Source: Leifsonia poae (GTDB taxonomy: Bacteria > Actinomycetota > Actinomycetes > Actinomycetales > Microbacteriaceae). From it: DNA of 64,000 bases. The translations under genes were made by a program, and so were the position numbers. The notes below the pieces were generated by a model. The model ran no database searches. It saw only the letters and a program-made list of their open reading frames with translations, and was not told the DNA's origin. This document shows, piece by piece, positions 7,726 to 19,558 of this stretch; within the stretch, counting starts at the first letter, position 1, and every line of letters starts with the position of its first letter. Where the stretch lies: contig NZ_JAIHLP010000002.1 of NCBI RefSeq assembly GCF_020009625.1, positions 310,001 through 374,000 of the forward strand, read 5' to 3'.

Positions 7726-9414
7726 ATGCGCCCGTTCGATCCGCGACTCCTTCGCTACGCCCGCGCGGCGCGCGGCACCCTCGTCACCGGAGGTGCGCTC
7801 GCGTTGCTGCAGACGGCATGCGTGATCGCATTCGCCTGGCTGGTGACACAGCTCATCGTGCGCGCGATCGCGGGGGACGACCTGCCCGCTCTGAGCGGGC
7901 TGTTCGCCGGGCTCGTGCTCGTGATCGCCGTGCGCGGAGTGGTGCTGTGGCTTACTGAGACGACGGCGGCGCGCGGAGGCTCGACGGTGATCGGTCAGCT
8001 TCGGGAGGCGCTGGTCGGGGCGCTCGGTCGGCTGGGGCCGGGCTGGTTGAGCACACGCAATTCGGCGGAGGTGACTTTGACGGTGGGGCGAGGGCTGGAC
8101 GCGCTCGACGGGTACTTCACCAAATATCTGCCCCAGCTCATCCTGACCGCGCTGGCGACGCCCGTGCTCGTGGCCGTGATGTTCTGGCAGGACGCGACCA
8201 GCGGCATCATCGTGCTGATCACGTTGCCGCTGATCCCGCTGTTCATGGTGCTCGTGGGCTGGGCGACGCAGGCGGCACAGGCGCGGCAGTGGAGTGCCCT
8301 ATCAGGGCTCTCGCGCGGGTTCCTCGATGTGGTCGATGGGCTCTCGACACTGAAGTTGTTCGGGCGGCAGCACCGCCAGTCGGCGCACATCCGCGATGTC
8401 AGCGAGGAGTACCGCGCCCGCACCATGAAGGTGCTGCGGATGTCGTTCCTGTCGGGTTTCGTGCTGGAACTCGCCGCCAGCCTGTCGGTGGCTGTCGTCG
8501 CGGTCGCGATCGGCCTGCGCCTGCTGAACGGTCAGCTCGATCTCTCGGTCGGTCTGTTCGTGCTGCTTCTCGCGCCCGAGGCGTTCCTGCCGCTGCGGAA
8601 CGTCGGCGCCGCCTACCACGCGGCGACCGAGGGGATCGCGGCCGCCCACAGCGCATTCGAGACCCTGGAGGCGGAGCGTTCGGAGGCCGCTCCGACCTCG
8701 GCGGCGACCTCGGCGACGGCGGCGTCCTCGGTGTCCTCGGTGTCCTCGGTGCCGGCGTCGAACATCCTGCGCCGGGGCGAGGGTGTGCTCGTCTTCGACC
8801 GAGTGACGATCGACTACCGCGGGCGCACCGTGGTGCGGGAGTTCTCCGCGACCGTGGCGGCGGGCGTCCTCACCGTGCTGAGCGCGCCCAGCGGTGCGGG
8901 CAAGTCCAGTCTGGTGGGAGCTGCGCTCGGGTTCGTGCCGTTCGAGGGGCGGGTCTCGGTTGCCGACGCGGCCGGCGCGGAGGCGCGTCGGGCATCCATC
9001 GCGTGGGCCGGGCAGCACTCGGGCCTGCTAGCAGGCAGTGTCTCAGGCAATGTGGCGCTCGGATCGACCGAACCGGATGCGCTGCTGGTCGCTGAGTCCC
9101 TCCGCCTGGCGGCGGTCGACGACGTCCCGCCCTCGACCGTGCTGGGGGTTGGAGGAGCCGGGCTCTCGGGCGGGCAGGCTCAGCGTGTCGCGGTGGCCAG
9201 AGCGCTCTATCGGATGCGAGCCGAACACTGCCCGCTCCTCGTATTGGACGAGCCGACCTCTGCCCTCGATGACGCCTCCGAGGCTCGGCTCGTCGGTCAT
9301 CTCCGGGAGATCGCGGCGGGTGGCGTAGCCGTGCTCGTGATCAGCCATCGGGATGCCGTCGTCGCGGCCGCCGACACCCTGCTGACCCTGGAGGTGGTGA
9401 GCCGTGTCCGCTGA
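7726..9414 (+). CDS. cydD: Thiol reductant ABC exporter subunit CydD
   Basis: A 562-residue fused permease-ATPase half-transporter. CydDC exports glutathione or cysteine-type thiols to the periplasmic side and is needed for cytochrome bd assembly. Residues 1-310 are a six-helix transmembrane domain. The Walker A is SAPSGAGKSSL, the signature LSGGQAQRVAVARAL and the Walker B LLVLDEPTSALD. The linker between domains carries a Ser/Val/Ala tract from a three-fold 9-base repeat (8725-8751). It starts 2 bases after the cydB stop and overlaps cydC by 11 bases. Confidence 0.92.
   Translation: MRPFDPRLLRYARAARGTLVTGGALALLQTACVIAFAWLVTQLIVRAIAGDDLPALSGLFAGLVLVIAVRGVVLWLTETTAARGGSTVIGQLREALVGALGRLGPGWLSTRNSAEVTLTVGRGLDALDGYFTKYLPQLILTALATPVLVAVMFWQDATSGIIVLITLPLIPLFMVLVGWATQAAQARQWSALSGLSRGFLDVVDGLSTLKLFGRQHRQSAHIRDVSEEYRARTMKVLRMSFLSGFVLELAASLSVAVVAVAIGLRLLNGQLDLSVGLFVLLLAPEAFLPLRNVGAAYHAATEGIAAAHSAFETLEAERSEAAPTSAATSATAASSVSSVSSVPASNILRRGEGVLVFDRVTIDYRGRTVVREFSATVAAGVLTVLSAPSGAGKSSLVGAALGFVPFEGRVSVADAAGAEARRASIAWAGQHSGLLAGSVSGNVALGSTEPDALLVAESLRLAAVDDVPPSTVLGVGGAGLSGGQAQRVAVARALYRMRAEHCPLLVLDEPTSALDDASEARLVGHLREIAAGGVAVLVISHRDAVVAAADTLLTLEVVSRVR
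8725..8751 (+). repeat. Three tandem 9-base repeats in the CydD linker
   Basis: TCCTCGGTG is repeated three times in a row and encodes SSV repeats in the non-conserved linker between the membrane and ATPase domains. Copy number is likely to vary between strains. Confidence 0.8.
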
Positions 9415-11080
9415 CCCTGTTGCGACCCGACGTATCCTTCGACTCGCCCTGCCGCCGGCCGGCCGTCTGTGGCGCGCCATCGCCCTCGGCGTTCTGAGCG
9501 CGGGAAGCGCCGTCGCGCTGCTCGCGGTGTCCGCCTGGCTGATCACGCGAGCCGCCGAGCAGCCGTCGATCATCTACGTGTCGATGGCGGTCGTCGGCGT
9601 TCGCGCCTTCGCGCTCGGGCGAGCGTTCTTCCGCTACCTCGAGCGACTCTCCGGTCATGACGCGGCATTCCGCCAGTTGGCGACGATCCGCTCGGAGCTG
9701 TTCGGCAGGCTTGTTCCGCTGGCGCCCGACGGCCTCGGCGACACCCGGCGCGGCGACCTGCTCTCGGGCGTGGCCAATGATGTGGACGAGTTGCAGAACC
9801 ACTCCCTGCGGGTGGTGCAGCCGCTCGTCACGGCCGGTGTCATCGCCCTCATCTCCGTCGGAGGTGTGTTCGTGCTGTTGCCCGAGGCCGGAGTGTCGCT
9901 GCTGGTGGCCCTTGCGCTCGCGTTCGTCGCCGGAACCCTCGTGAACCGGTGGGTGTCGGGCCGCGCGGAACGGGAGATCGCGCCGCTGCGGGCCGAGGTG
10001 AACGACAGCATCCTCGACCTGGTCGGTCGGCTTGACGTGCTGACGGCTTTCGGGGCGTTGCCCCAGGCCGAACGCCGCGTCTCCGAAGCGGGGGACCGGC
10101 TCACCGCGGCACTCCGCTCGCGCGCTGCCGGGGTGGGCCTCACAACGGCCATCGTGTCTGTGTTGGCAGGCGCGGCGACGGCGTTCGCGCTGATGGCCGG
10201 CATCCCGGCCCTGGGAACCCATCGGCTGGATGCGCCGACGCTCGCCGTCGTGGCGTTGCTGCCGCTCGCTGTGTTCGAGATCTTCGGCATGGTGCCACTC
10301 GCGCTCGGCGCCTACCGGCAGCTGCACGCCAGCGCCGAACGCCTCGCCGCCGTCGCTCCGGCGTCGCTCCCCGCGGGCATCCCGGCGGATGCGGCGGTCA
10401 CCGTTCCACTGACCGCCCGCAGCGTCCCCTCCGTTGAGCTGACAGGGCTGAGCGCGCATTGGCCGGGGCAGACCCAGTCCGTGCTGGAGGATGTGACCCT
10501 GCGACTTGCGCCGGGCGAACGAGTGCTTCTCACCGGTCCGACAGGTGCGGGCAAGACGGCCCTCGCGCACGTGCTCACCCGGTTCATCGACTACAGCGGC
10601 GGATTCACCGTCGACGGCGTCGAAGCGAAGGACGCCGCACAGGATGAGGTTCGTCGCGTGATCGGTCTCTGCGAACAGCACCCGTACCTCTTCGACTCGG
10701 ATCTGCGACAGAATCTGCTGTTCGCCCGCGATACGGCGACCGACGAGGAGCTTCTGGCTGTTCTCGACCGGGTCGGGCTCACCGAGTGGGTTCAGGAACG
10801 GGGCGGTCTCACGGCGGATGTCGGGGAGCGGGGCGCCCTCGTCTCCGGCGGTCAGGCGCAGCGCATCGCGCTCGCTCGGGCCATCCTCGCCGACTTCGCC
10901 GTGCTGGTCGTCGACGAGCCGACCGCCAACGTCGATGCGGCCGTCGCTGCTCGGATCGTCGACGACATCCTGACGACCGCTGCCGAAGACGGGCGCACGG
11001 TTCTGCTCATCTCGCACACGCCGGTCGCCGACGGTCTGCTCACACGTCGGGTACACCTCGATGCGGGCCGGCTCGCCTGA
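9404..11080 (+). CDS. cydC: Thiol reductant ABC exporter subunit CydC
   Basis: A 558-residue second half of the CydDC exporter: a transmembrane domain over about residues 20-310, then the ATPase with Walker A LTGPTGAGKTAL, signature LVSGGQAQRIALARA and Walker B VLVVDEPTANVD. The GTG start overlaps the end of cydD by 11 bases, so the two are translationally coupled. It is the last gene of the cytochrome bd operon and converges on the pabC-like gene, with no clear terminator hairpin in the 39 bases between. Confidence 0.92.
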   Translation: MSADPVATRRILRLALPPAGRLWRAIALGVLSAGSAVALLAVSAWLITRAAEQPSIIYVSMAVVGVRAFALGRAFFRYLERLSGHDAAFRQLATIRSELFGRLVPLAPDGLGDTRRGDLLSGVANDVDELQNHSLRVVQPLVTAGVIALISVGGVFVLLPEAGVSLLVALALAFVAGTLVNRWVSGRAEREIAPLRAEVNDSILDLVGRLDVLTAFGALPQAERRVSEAGDRLTAALRSRAAGVGLTTAIVSVLAGAATAFALMAGIPALGTHRLDAPTLAVVALLPLAVFEIFGMVPLALGAYRQLHASAERLAAVAPASLPAGIPADAAVTVPLTARSVPSVELTGLSAHWPGQTQSVLEDVTLRLAPGERVLLTGPTGAGKTALAHVLTRFIDYSGGFTVDGVEAKDAAQDEVRRVIGLCEQHPYLFDSDLRQNLLFARDTATDEELLAVLDRVGLTEWVQERGGLTADVGERGALVSGGQAQRIALARAILADFAVLVVDEPTANVDAAVAARIVDDILTTAAEDGRTVLLISHTPVADGLLTRRVHLDAGRLA

Positions 11081-11119
11081 CGTCCATCGTGAGACGCGCG
11101 AGGAGCGCGAACGATCAGA

Positions 11120-11902
11120 TCAGAGCGGCCTCGCGAGCGCGCTCAGACGGGCGCGCCACGCAGTGGTACGGGACGCGTCCAGAGCGAGACGCGGGCCGTT
11201 CACCCAGGCCGTTACGGCGCGGATGCCGTGCAGGGCATTGACGGCCCAGACCACGCATCCCTCGAGTTCGGCGGGAGAGACCGCCTCCTCGTCGACAGGA
11301 GCGCCGAGCGCCGCAGCGACGCCTCGGACGGTGCGGGCAGCGACGCTGTCGACGCGCGGAAGAGCGAGCGGGGGAGTGAAGAGCGTATTTCCGCGCCACC
11401 AGAGGAGCGCCGTGGTGGCCCCATCGGACACTTTTCCGTCGTCCAGCAGCACCGGCTCCTGAGCGCCGACGCGCTGCGCATCCTGGCGCAGCCGGCCGAG
11501 CGCGTCGATGTCCGGCCCTTTGAGATGGCGCGCCGTTCGCGGATCGGAGCGCGCGGTGCTCAGCACCACGCTGTCACTCAGTTCCGGCGCGGAGCGGAGA
11601 CGGAAGCGCAGCCGGGGCGCCTCCCGGACGGTCACGAGTTCGAAACGTGGGAACCACCGGCCCGTGCGCGGGATCGCCTCGAGGGCCGTCGCCCAGAACG
11701 CGTCGAGGCCCGCGCGATCGGCGAAGCCCTGCTCGCGGGCGGTCTGGCCGAAACGGGAATGGTGCAGCCCGACGGCGAGGACCGCGCCGTCGTCAACGAG
11801 GAATGAGTCCGCGGCCAGGAGCGCTGTCTCGGCGACCTCGCGCCCGTCCACGGCGGCGAGCCCGCCCTCCTGCCAGTCGAAAAGGGTGATGCTCGCGTCC
11901 AT
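11120..11902 (-). CDS. Class IV aminotransferase, probable 4-amino-4-deoxychorismate lyase
   Basis: A 260-residue PLP fold-type IV protein. The expected product step is aminodeoxychorismate to 4-aminobenzoate plus pyruvate, in folate synthesis. The family-like segment LLDDGKVSDGATTALLWW is present, and a Lys precedes GPDIDALGRLRQ where the PLP lysine is expected; overall similarity to classical PabC is modest. The head-to-head pabB gene supports the role. The ATG is preceded 6 bases away by TAGCCT, so the mRNA is probably leaderless. Confidence 0.75.
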   Translation of the reverse strand: MDASITLFDWQEGGLAAVDGREVAETALLAADSFLVDDGAVLAVGLHHSRFGQTAREQGFADRAGLDAFWATALEAIPRTGRWFPRFELVTVREAPRLRFRLRSAPELSDSVVLSTARSDPRTARHLKGPDIDALGRLRQDAQRVGAQEPVLLDDGKVSDGATTALLWWRGNTLFTPPLALPRVDSVAARTVRGVAAALGAPVDEEAVSPAELEGCVVWAVNALHGIRAVTAWVNGPRLALDASRTTAWRARLSALARPL

Positions 11903-11907
11903 TCGCC

Positions 11908-11914
11908 TAGGCTA
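11908..11914. promoter_or_regulatory. Overlapping divergent -10 elements of pabC-like gene and pabB
   Basis: TAGGCT on the plus strand (11908-11913) lies 7 bases before GTG 11921, and TAGCCT on the minus strand (11909-11914) lies 6 bases before ATG 11902. One symmetric CTAGGCTAG core thus offers a leaderless -10 in each direction. Confidence 0.65.
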
Positions 11915-11920
11915 GTGCAG

Positions 11921-13351
11921 GTGGTTCGCCATCTTCGCTGGTACCCGGTCGAGACACCGGTCGATCCGGCCGACGCCTTCGTCACCCTCTTCGGCGAGGC
12001 GCAGAATGCGGTCTGGCTGGATGCCGGGCCCGGCGCGTCCGCCGGTCGCAGCTACCTGGCGGCGAGCGACACCGTTGCCACCGAGGTCGTGGCGCCGCAC
12101 GGTCGGGAGGTCGTCGTGTCCTCCCCGGGCGGGACCAGGACCGCGCCTGGAACGATGGTCGACTTCCTGCGGGACGATCTCGCAGCGAAGGAGCCTGTGA
12201 CGAACGGGCAGAGCGTCGTGTCGTTCGCGCTCGGGTGGGTCGGATGGCTCGGCTACGAGAGCGGGGCGGCGGCCAGCGGTGTGCCCGTCGCCGATAGTGG
12301 GGAGCCGGCGGCGGCGATGCTCTTCGTCGACCGGGCCCTCGTCTTCGACCACGAGCGCGGCACCGTGGAACTGCTGACGCTTGAGGGGGACGGCGACGCC
12401 GCTGGGTGGGTGGCCGAGACGCGACGGAGACTGGCGACCGCCTCTGGTGCCGCCTCCGGGCACGTGGAGCGGCACGCCCCAGCGGAGACAGCCGACGCCG
12501 CGACCTGGCGTCACGACGACGAGGACTATCTGGCGCTCCTCCGCTCGTGCCAGGAGTCGATCCGCGCCGGCGATGCCTATCAGCTCTGCCTGACGAATCG
12601 GGCGAGCGCCCGGGTCGACCGCGATCCGCTCGCCGTGCACCTGAGGCTGCGCGAAGCGAGTCCTGCGCACCACGGCGGCCTCGTGCGCATCAACGGCGTC
12701 TCCCTCGTCAGTTCTTCGCCCGAACAGTTCCTCTCGTTGACCGCGAACGGGCGGATCCGCACGAAACCGATCAAGGGCACGCGCCCCCGGGGAGCGACGA
12801 TCGCTCGCGACGTGGAACTGCGAGCCGAGCTGGAGGCGAGCGAAAAGGAACGGGCCGAGAACGTGATGATCGTCGACCTCATGCGCAACGACCTGGGGCG
12901 CGTCTGCGAGGTCGGCTCGGTGGGCGTGCGCCACCTGCTCGCGGTCGAGAGCTACCCCCAGGTGCATCAGCTGGTCAGCACGGTGGAGGGAACCCTGCTC
13001 CCGGGGCTTGTGGCGGCGGACGCCATCGCGGCCTGCTTTCCGGCGGGGTCGATGACCGGGGCTCCCAAACTGAGTGCGATGCGCATCCTGCACGCGCTGG
13101 AGGGGGGCCCGCGCGGAATCTACGCGGGATGCTTCGGGTACCTCGGGCTGGACGGTGCGATGGACCTCGCCATGGTGATCCGGAGCGTCGTCGTGAAGCC
13201 GGGACTCGTGTCGATCGGAGCGGGCGGCGGGATCACGGCACTGTCCGTTCCGGAGGAGGAGCTGGAGGAGGTCGCGATCAAAGCGCGGGCACTGCTGGCC
13301 GCCGCGGGTCTGCAGGTTCTCGGGAACGGACAGACGGTCCGCAACGTTTAG
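11921..13351 (+). CDS. pabB: Aminodeoxychorismate synthase component I
   Basis: A 476-residue chorismate-binding enzyme that aminates chorismate for folate synthesis. The active-site lysine motif PIKGT (Lys285) marks it as PabB rather than anthranilate synthase TrpE, which has PIAGT. Conserved VMIVDLMRNDLGRV and GSMTGAPK follow. No glutaminase domain is fused and no pabA is in the window. GTG 11921 was chosen by the upstream -10; GTG 11915, two codons earlier, is the alternative. Confidence 0.88.
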   Translation: MVRHLRWYPVETPVDPADAFVTLFGEAQNAVWLDAGPGASAGRSYLAASDTVATEVVAPHGREVVVSSPGGTRTAPGTMVDFLRDDLAAKEPVTNGQSVVSFALGWVGWLGYESGAAASGVPVADSGEPAAAMLFVDRALVFDHERGTVELLTLEGDGDAAGWVAETRRRLATASGAASGHVERHAPAETADAATWRHDDEDYLALLRSCQESIRAGDAYQLCLTNRASARVDRDPLAVHLRLREASPAHHGGLVRINGVSLVSSSPEQFLSLTANGRIRTKPIKGTRPRGATIARDVELRAELEASEKERAENVMIVDLMRNDLGRVCEVGSVGVRHLLAVESYPQVHQLVSTVEGTLLPGLVAADAIAACFPAGSMTGAPKLSAMRILHALEGGPRGIYAGCFGYLGLDGAMDLAMVIRSVVVKPGLVSIGAGGGITALSVPEEELEEVAIKARALLAAAGLQVLGNGQTVRNV

Positions 13352-13446
13352 TACTGTGGGCGTAGGAAATGTGCTCGAAACGAGCGCGGCCTCCCCCTCT
13401 TTCTCCCGGCTTTTCGTCGGGGCGAACCACTACGAATGAGAGTCAC

Positions 13447-16035
<2,589 letters not shown>

Positions 16036-16057
16036 CGCCTGCTGGTATCGCGATTCT

Positions 16058-16087
16058 GCGGCGGTCCTCCACAGGGAGGGCCGCCGC
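16058..16087 (+). terminator. Terminator hairpin after leuS
   Basis: GCGGCGGTCCTCC and GGAGGGCCGCCGC form a 13-bp stem with one wobble pair around an ACAG loop. There is only a weak T-run (cgtcttctcc) after it. Confidence 0.7.
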
Positions 16088-16151
16088 CGTCTTCTCCACC
16101 GGCGCGCACGTCCGGCTGCGGCATCGGCGTCGGTCTCCCTAGCGTGAGGGC

Positions 16152-16820
16152 ATGCGACATCGGGCAGGGGGCGAGCCGCAGGCAGACGGCCTGGCGGTGC
16201 AGACCGGCGCGGTCTCAGCCCGCGTGCGGATGGGCGTTGGAGCCGGGGTGGTCCTGCTCATCGTGGCGTTGGTGGTGACGGTCGCCGTCACGGCTTTCGC
16301 GCAGCGGGGGAGCGAGCGCGAGATCACTGGGAGCGAACCCGGTGCAACCGCGACGATCGGGGCGCCGTCGATCTCTGCCGTGACGGGGGCCGAGGTGCTT
16401 GTGCATGTGCTCGGCGCCGTGAAACGGCCGGGTCTCGTGTCGTTGTCGGCCGGGGCCCGGGTGATGGACGCCGTCGCCGCCGCCGGCGGCCTCACCGACG
16501 ATGCCGACGTCAGCCGAGTCAACTTGGCGCGGCCACTCGCCGATGGTGAGCAGCTCGTGGTCCCACGCGTCGGCGAAGCGGTGGTGACCCCACCGGCTGC
16601 GGGAGCGGACGGCGGCGCACCGACGTGGGCTTCGGTGAACCTGAACACGGCCGATCAGACCCAGCTGGAGACGCTTCCGCGCATCGGACCGGCGTTGGCG
16701 CAGCGCATCCTCGACTGGCGAACGGCCAACGGCCGATTCACATCGGCGGCCGATCTGCTGAAGGTCAGCGGGATCGGGCAGAAGCTGTTCGACGGGTTGA
16801 AAGACCGGGTCACCGTGTGA
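16152..16820 (+). CDS. comEA: ComEA family DNA-binding protein
   Basis: A 222-residue membrane-anchored DNA receptor of the competence system. One transmembrane segment lies near residues 27-50, an SLBB domain (VLVHVLGAVKRPGLVSL) near 80-145, and a C-terminal helix-hairpin-helix domain (NLNTADQTQLETLPRIGPA and DLLKVSGIGQKLF) over the last 65 residues. It overlaps comEC by a GTGTGA junction, so the two are made together. Confidence 0.9.
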   Translation: MRHRAGGEPQADGLAVQTGAVSARVRMGVGAGVVLLIVALVVTVAVTAFAQRGSEREITGSEPGATATIGAPSISAVTGAEVLVHVLGAVKRPGLVSLSAGARVMDAVAAAGGLTDDADVSRVNLARPLADGEQLVVPRVGEAVVTPPAAGADGGAPTWASVNLNTADQTQLETLPRIGPALAQRILDWRTANGRFTSAADLLKVSGIGQKLFDGLKDRVTV

Positions 16821-19558
16821 ACGTCGATCTGCGTCTCGTGGCACCGGCCGTTGCCGGCTGGACTGTCTGTTGGCTCGGCGTCGCTGCGCCCGAGGTGGTG
16901 TCCGTCGCTGTCGTGCCCGCCTGGGCGATCGCCGTTCTGGCGGTTCTCGCACCCATTCTGCGCTCCGGTCTCCTCTCCGCTCCTCCGTCTGGTCCCCTTC
17001 GGCCTGTCGATCAACGGGGAAAGTCCGACCCGAACGGCGGCGGCGCTGGTCGCCGCCGACGTGCGGCGGCGGCGGTCTCCCTCTCGGCCGTGGCCGGCGC
17101 GCTCATGGTGAGTCTCATTGCCGCCGACGCACCGCGGCGCGCGCCAACCCTGCTCGTCGGGGTGGCGCAGGAGCGCGGCACGGTGATCGCGGAGGTACGC
17201 ACCGACAGCTCGCCGAACAGCATCAGAGCAGGCTTCGACGGCGGTGCGCGCTGGATGTGGAAGGGAACGGCGATCGCGATCTCGGCGGGCTCGAAATGGC
17301 TGCGGAGCGAGGTGCCGGTTTCGGTGATCGCGACCCTGTCGGCATCCGAGGTGCGCGCGGTCGCATTCGGTGCAGTGATCCGCGTCGAGGGCACGGTGCG
17401 CAAGACCGACTCCGGTGAAGCGACGTCGTTCATTCTCACCTCGGTCGGCCGTCCATCCGAGAGTGCTCCGCCTCCGGTGTGGTTCGGGTGGACAGGTGGG
17501 CTGCGCAGCTCGCTCTCGTCGGCTGCCGCCCGCACGCCGGGCAACGGCGGAGACCTCCTCCCGGGGCTGTCGATCGGCGATGTCACGGCCGTCAGCGCGA
17601 CGCTGGACGCGGCGATGAAGTCGAGTTCGTTGAGCCACCTCACCGCCGTTTCCGGAGCGAACTGCGCCCTGGTGACCGGCATCGTCTTCTTCTGCTGCGC
17701 GTTCGTGGGCCTCGGTCGTCGCAGCCGCATCGCCCTGTCGCTGTTCGCGCTGATCGCGTTCGTCGTGCTTGTGACCCCGGGCGCGAGTGTGGTGCGCGCG
17801 GCCGTGATGGCCGCGGTCGTGCTCCTGGCGCTCGCTCGCGGGCGGCCGGCGCACGGGCTGCCGGTGCTGGCCCTCGCCGTGATCCTGCTCCTGGGCCACG
17901 ATCCGTGGCTTTCGCGCGATTTCGGATTCGCGCTTTCGGTGCTCGCCACAGGCGGGCTCCTGGTCTTGGCCGCTCCGCTCGCCCGGGCGCTCGGCCGCTG
18001 GATGCCCCGGCCGCTGGCGCTGATGATCGCGGTTCCGCTCGCGGCCCAGTTGGCGTGTCAGCCAGTACTCATCCTGCTCACGCCCACCCTGCCGCTGTAC
18101 GGTGTCGCGGCGAACCTCCTGGCGGAGCCTGCGGCCCCGGCAGCGACCGTTCTCGGTCTGCTCGCGTGCATCGTGCTCCCTCTCGCACCGGCGCTGGGGC
18201 AGGCACTGGTCTGGATGGCCTGGGTGCCGTCCGCGTGGATAGCGGAGGTCGCCGAGACAACGAGCAGGCTCCCGGCGGAGAGCCTGCCCTGGGTCGGGGG
18301 GCCGATCGGCCTCCTGCTCTGCGCGGGCGCGGTGCTCGCCATCGGGGTGGTCGTGCTGGCGAAGCAGGGGCGCGGGCGGGGCGTCGTGGTCGCGTTGTCC
18401 GGTCTCAGCCTGGTCGCCGGGTTCGGCGTTTACGTGGGCGGTCTCGGCGGCAACGCGCTCGGGCGGAGTCTCGGGATTCCGCAGGACTGGCAGATCGCCG
18501 CCTGCGATGTCGGCCAGGGGGATGCGCTGCTGCTCCGTGACGACGGCCACGTGGCGATGATCGACGTCGGGAGAAGGCCGGAGCCCGCCGAGGCCTGCCT
18601 CCAGCAGCTCGGGATCGCCCGGCTCGACCTGCTCATCCTCACCCACTTCGACGCCGACCATGCCGGGGGAGTGGCGGCGGTCGCCGGTAGAGCGGACACC
18701 GTCATCGTCGGGCAGGTCGGCCGCCCCTCCGACGAGCGCACGATCGACGTGCTCCGCAACGGCGGCGCGCGTATCGTGCAGGGGTTCGCCGGGCAGGCCG
18801 GAATGCTCGGTGGGCTCGCGTGGCGCATCGTCTGGCCGCAGACGCCTCCCGGGGGAGTACCGGCGATCAGCGGCAACCCGGGGAGCGTCACCGTGATGGT
18901 GGAGGGGCGGGGGATGCGCTCGCTGTTCCTCGGCGATCTCGGGGAGAGTGCGCAAGACGACCTGCTCGCGACCGGCGCGGTGACCGGTGTCGACGTGGTG
19001 AAGGTGGCGCATCACGGCTCAGCCGATCAGAGCGAAGCCCTCTACCATCGCCTCCGGGCAGAGGTCGGTCTGGTCTCGGTCGGCGCGGACAATGGGTACG
19101 GGCATCCCACGCCCCGCGCGCTCGACATCCTCGCGCGGTCCGGCACCGCCGTAGAACGCACGGACGGCCAGGGTCTCATCCTCGTAGCCCCCGGAACCGC
19201 ACCCGGGCGGCTGCGGGTGTGGAGCGAGCGGCCTCCGGAGTCGCCGGTGCGCGGTGACGGTGCCGTCTCGGAAACGAATGACACCCCTCCACCGTATGCT
19301 GGAAGCGACCGAGGAGGAACGTGGCGGCACGAGTCAGCAGCAAGGCGAATGCGAGCAAGGGGCGCACCGTCGCCGCGTCGATCCCGCAGCTCGCCTGGAA
19401 CCAGATCCGGCCGGCGCCGGTGGTGCTGGTGTCGGGCACGGAAGTCTTTCTCGCCGAACGCGCGATCCGTTCGCTGCGTGACCGTCTCAAGAGCGAAGAC
19501 CCGAGCCTGGAGATCAGCGACCTCGCCGCCAACGACTGCGCGCCCGGAGAACTGCTGA
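16817..19558 (+). CDS. comEC: ComEC/Rec2 family competence DNA channel, C-terminus running into holA
   Basis: A 913-codon frame. Several N-terminal hydrophobic segments are followed by the Competence domain (LSIGDVTAVSATLDAAMKSS, HLTAVSGANCALV) and a C-terminal metallo-beta-lactamase-like domain with LTHFDADHAGG (His610, Asp612, Asp614, His615) and VKVAHHGS. ComEC carries single-stranded DNA across the membrane. The recognisable protein ends near 19215. No stop follows in frame until 19558, so the last 80 codons lie over holA in another frame and are Arg/Ser-rich. A lost stop by frameshift, real or a sequence error, is likely. The start overlaps comEA. Confidence 0.85.
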   Translation: MNVDLRLVAPAVAGWTVCWLGVAAPEVVSVAVVPAWAIAVLAVLAPILRSGLLSAPPSGPLRPVDQRGKSDPNGGGAGRRRRAAAAVSLSAVAGALMVSLIAADAPRRAPTLLVGVAQERGTVIAEVRTDSSPNSIRAGFDGGARWMWKGTAIAISAGSKWLRSEVPVSVIATLSASEVRAVAFGAVIRVEGTVRKTDSGEATSFILTSVGRPSESAPPPVWFGWTGGLRSSLSSAAARTPGNGGDLLPGLSIGDVTAVSATLDAAMKSSSLSHLTAVSGANCALVTGIVFFCCAFVGLGRRSRIALSLFALIAFVVLVTPGASVVRAAVMAAVVLLALARGRPAHGLPVLALAVILLLGHDPWLSRDFGFALSVLATGGLLVLAAPLARALGRWMPRPLALMIAVPLAAQLACQPVLILLTPTLPLYGVAANLLAEPAAPAATVLGLLACIVLPLAPALGQALVWMAWVPSAWIAEVAETTSRLPAESLPWVGGPIGLLLCAGAVLAIGVVVLAKQGRGRGVVVALSGLSLVAGFGVYVGGLGGNALGRSLGIPQDWQIAACDVGQGDALLLRDDGHVAMIDVGRRPEPAEACLQQLGIARLDLLILTHFDADHAGGVAAVAGRADTVIVGQVGRPSDERTIDVLRNGGARIVQGFAGQAGMLGGLAWRIVWPQTPPGGVPAISGNPGSVTVMVEGRGMRSLFLGDLGESAQDDLLATGAVTGVDVVKVAHHGSADQSEALYHRLRAEVGLVSVGADNGYGHPTPRALDILARSGTAVERTDGQGLILVAPGTAPGRLRVWSERPPESPVRGDGAVSETNDTPPPYAGSDRGGTWRHESAARRMRARGAPSPRRSRSSPGTRSGRRRWCWCRARKSFSPNARSVRCVTVSRAKTRAWRSATSPPTTARPENC

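Noticed and set aside
8701..8760. CRISPR-like short repeats in cydD
   Set aside because: Three contiguous 9-base units without spacers, in frame in a protein linker: a small tandem repeat, not an array. No cas genes in the window.
11921..13351. Anthranilate synthase component I (trpE)
   Set aside because: The active-site motif is PIKGT, with the lysine found in PabB; TrpE has PIAGT. The adjacent class IV aminotransferase also fits pABA synthesis.
16655..19015. A 786-codon minus-strand open frame opposite comEA/comEC
   Set aside because: An antisense shadow. The translation is Arg/His/Gln-rich with no domain, and the plus-strand ComEA/ComEC motifs are clear.
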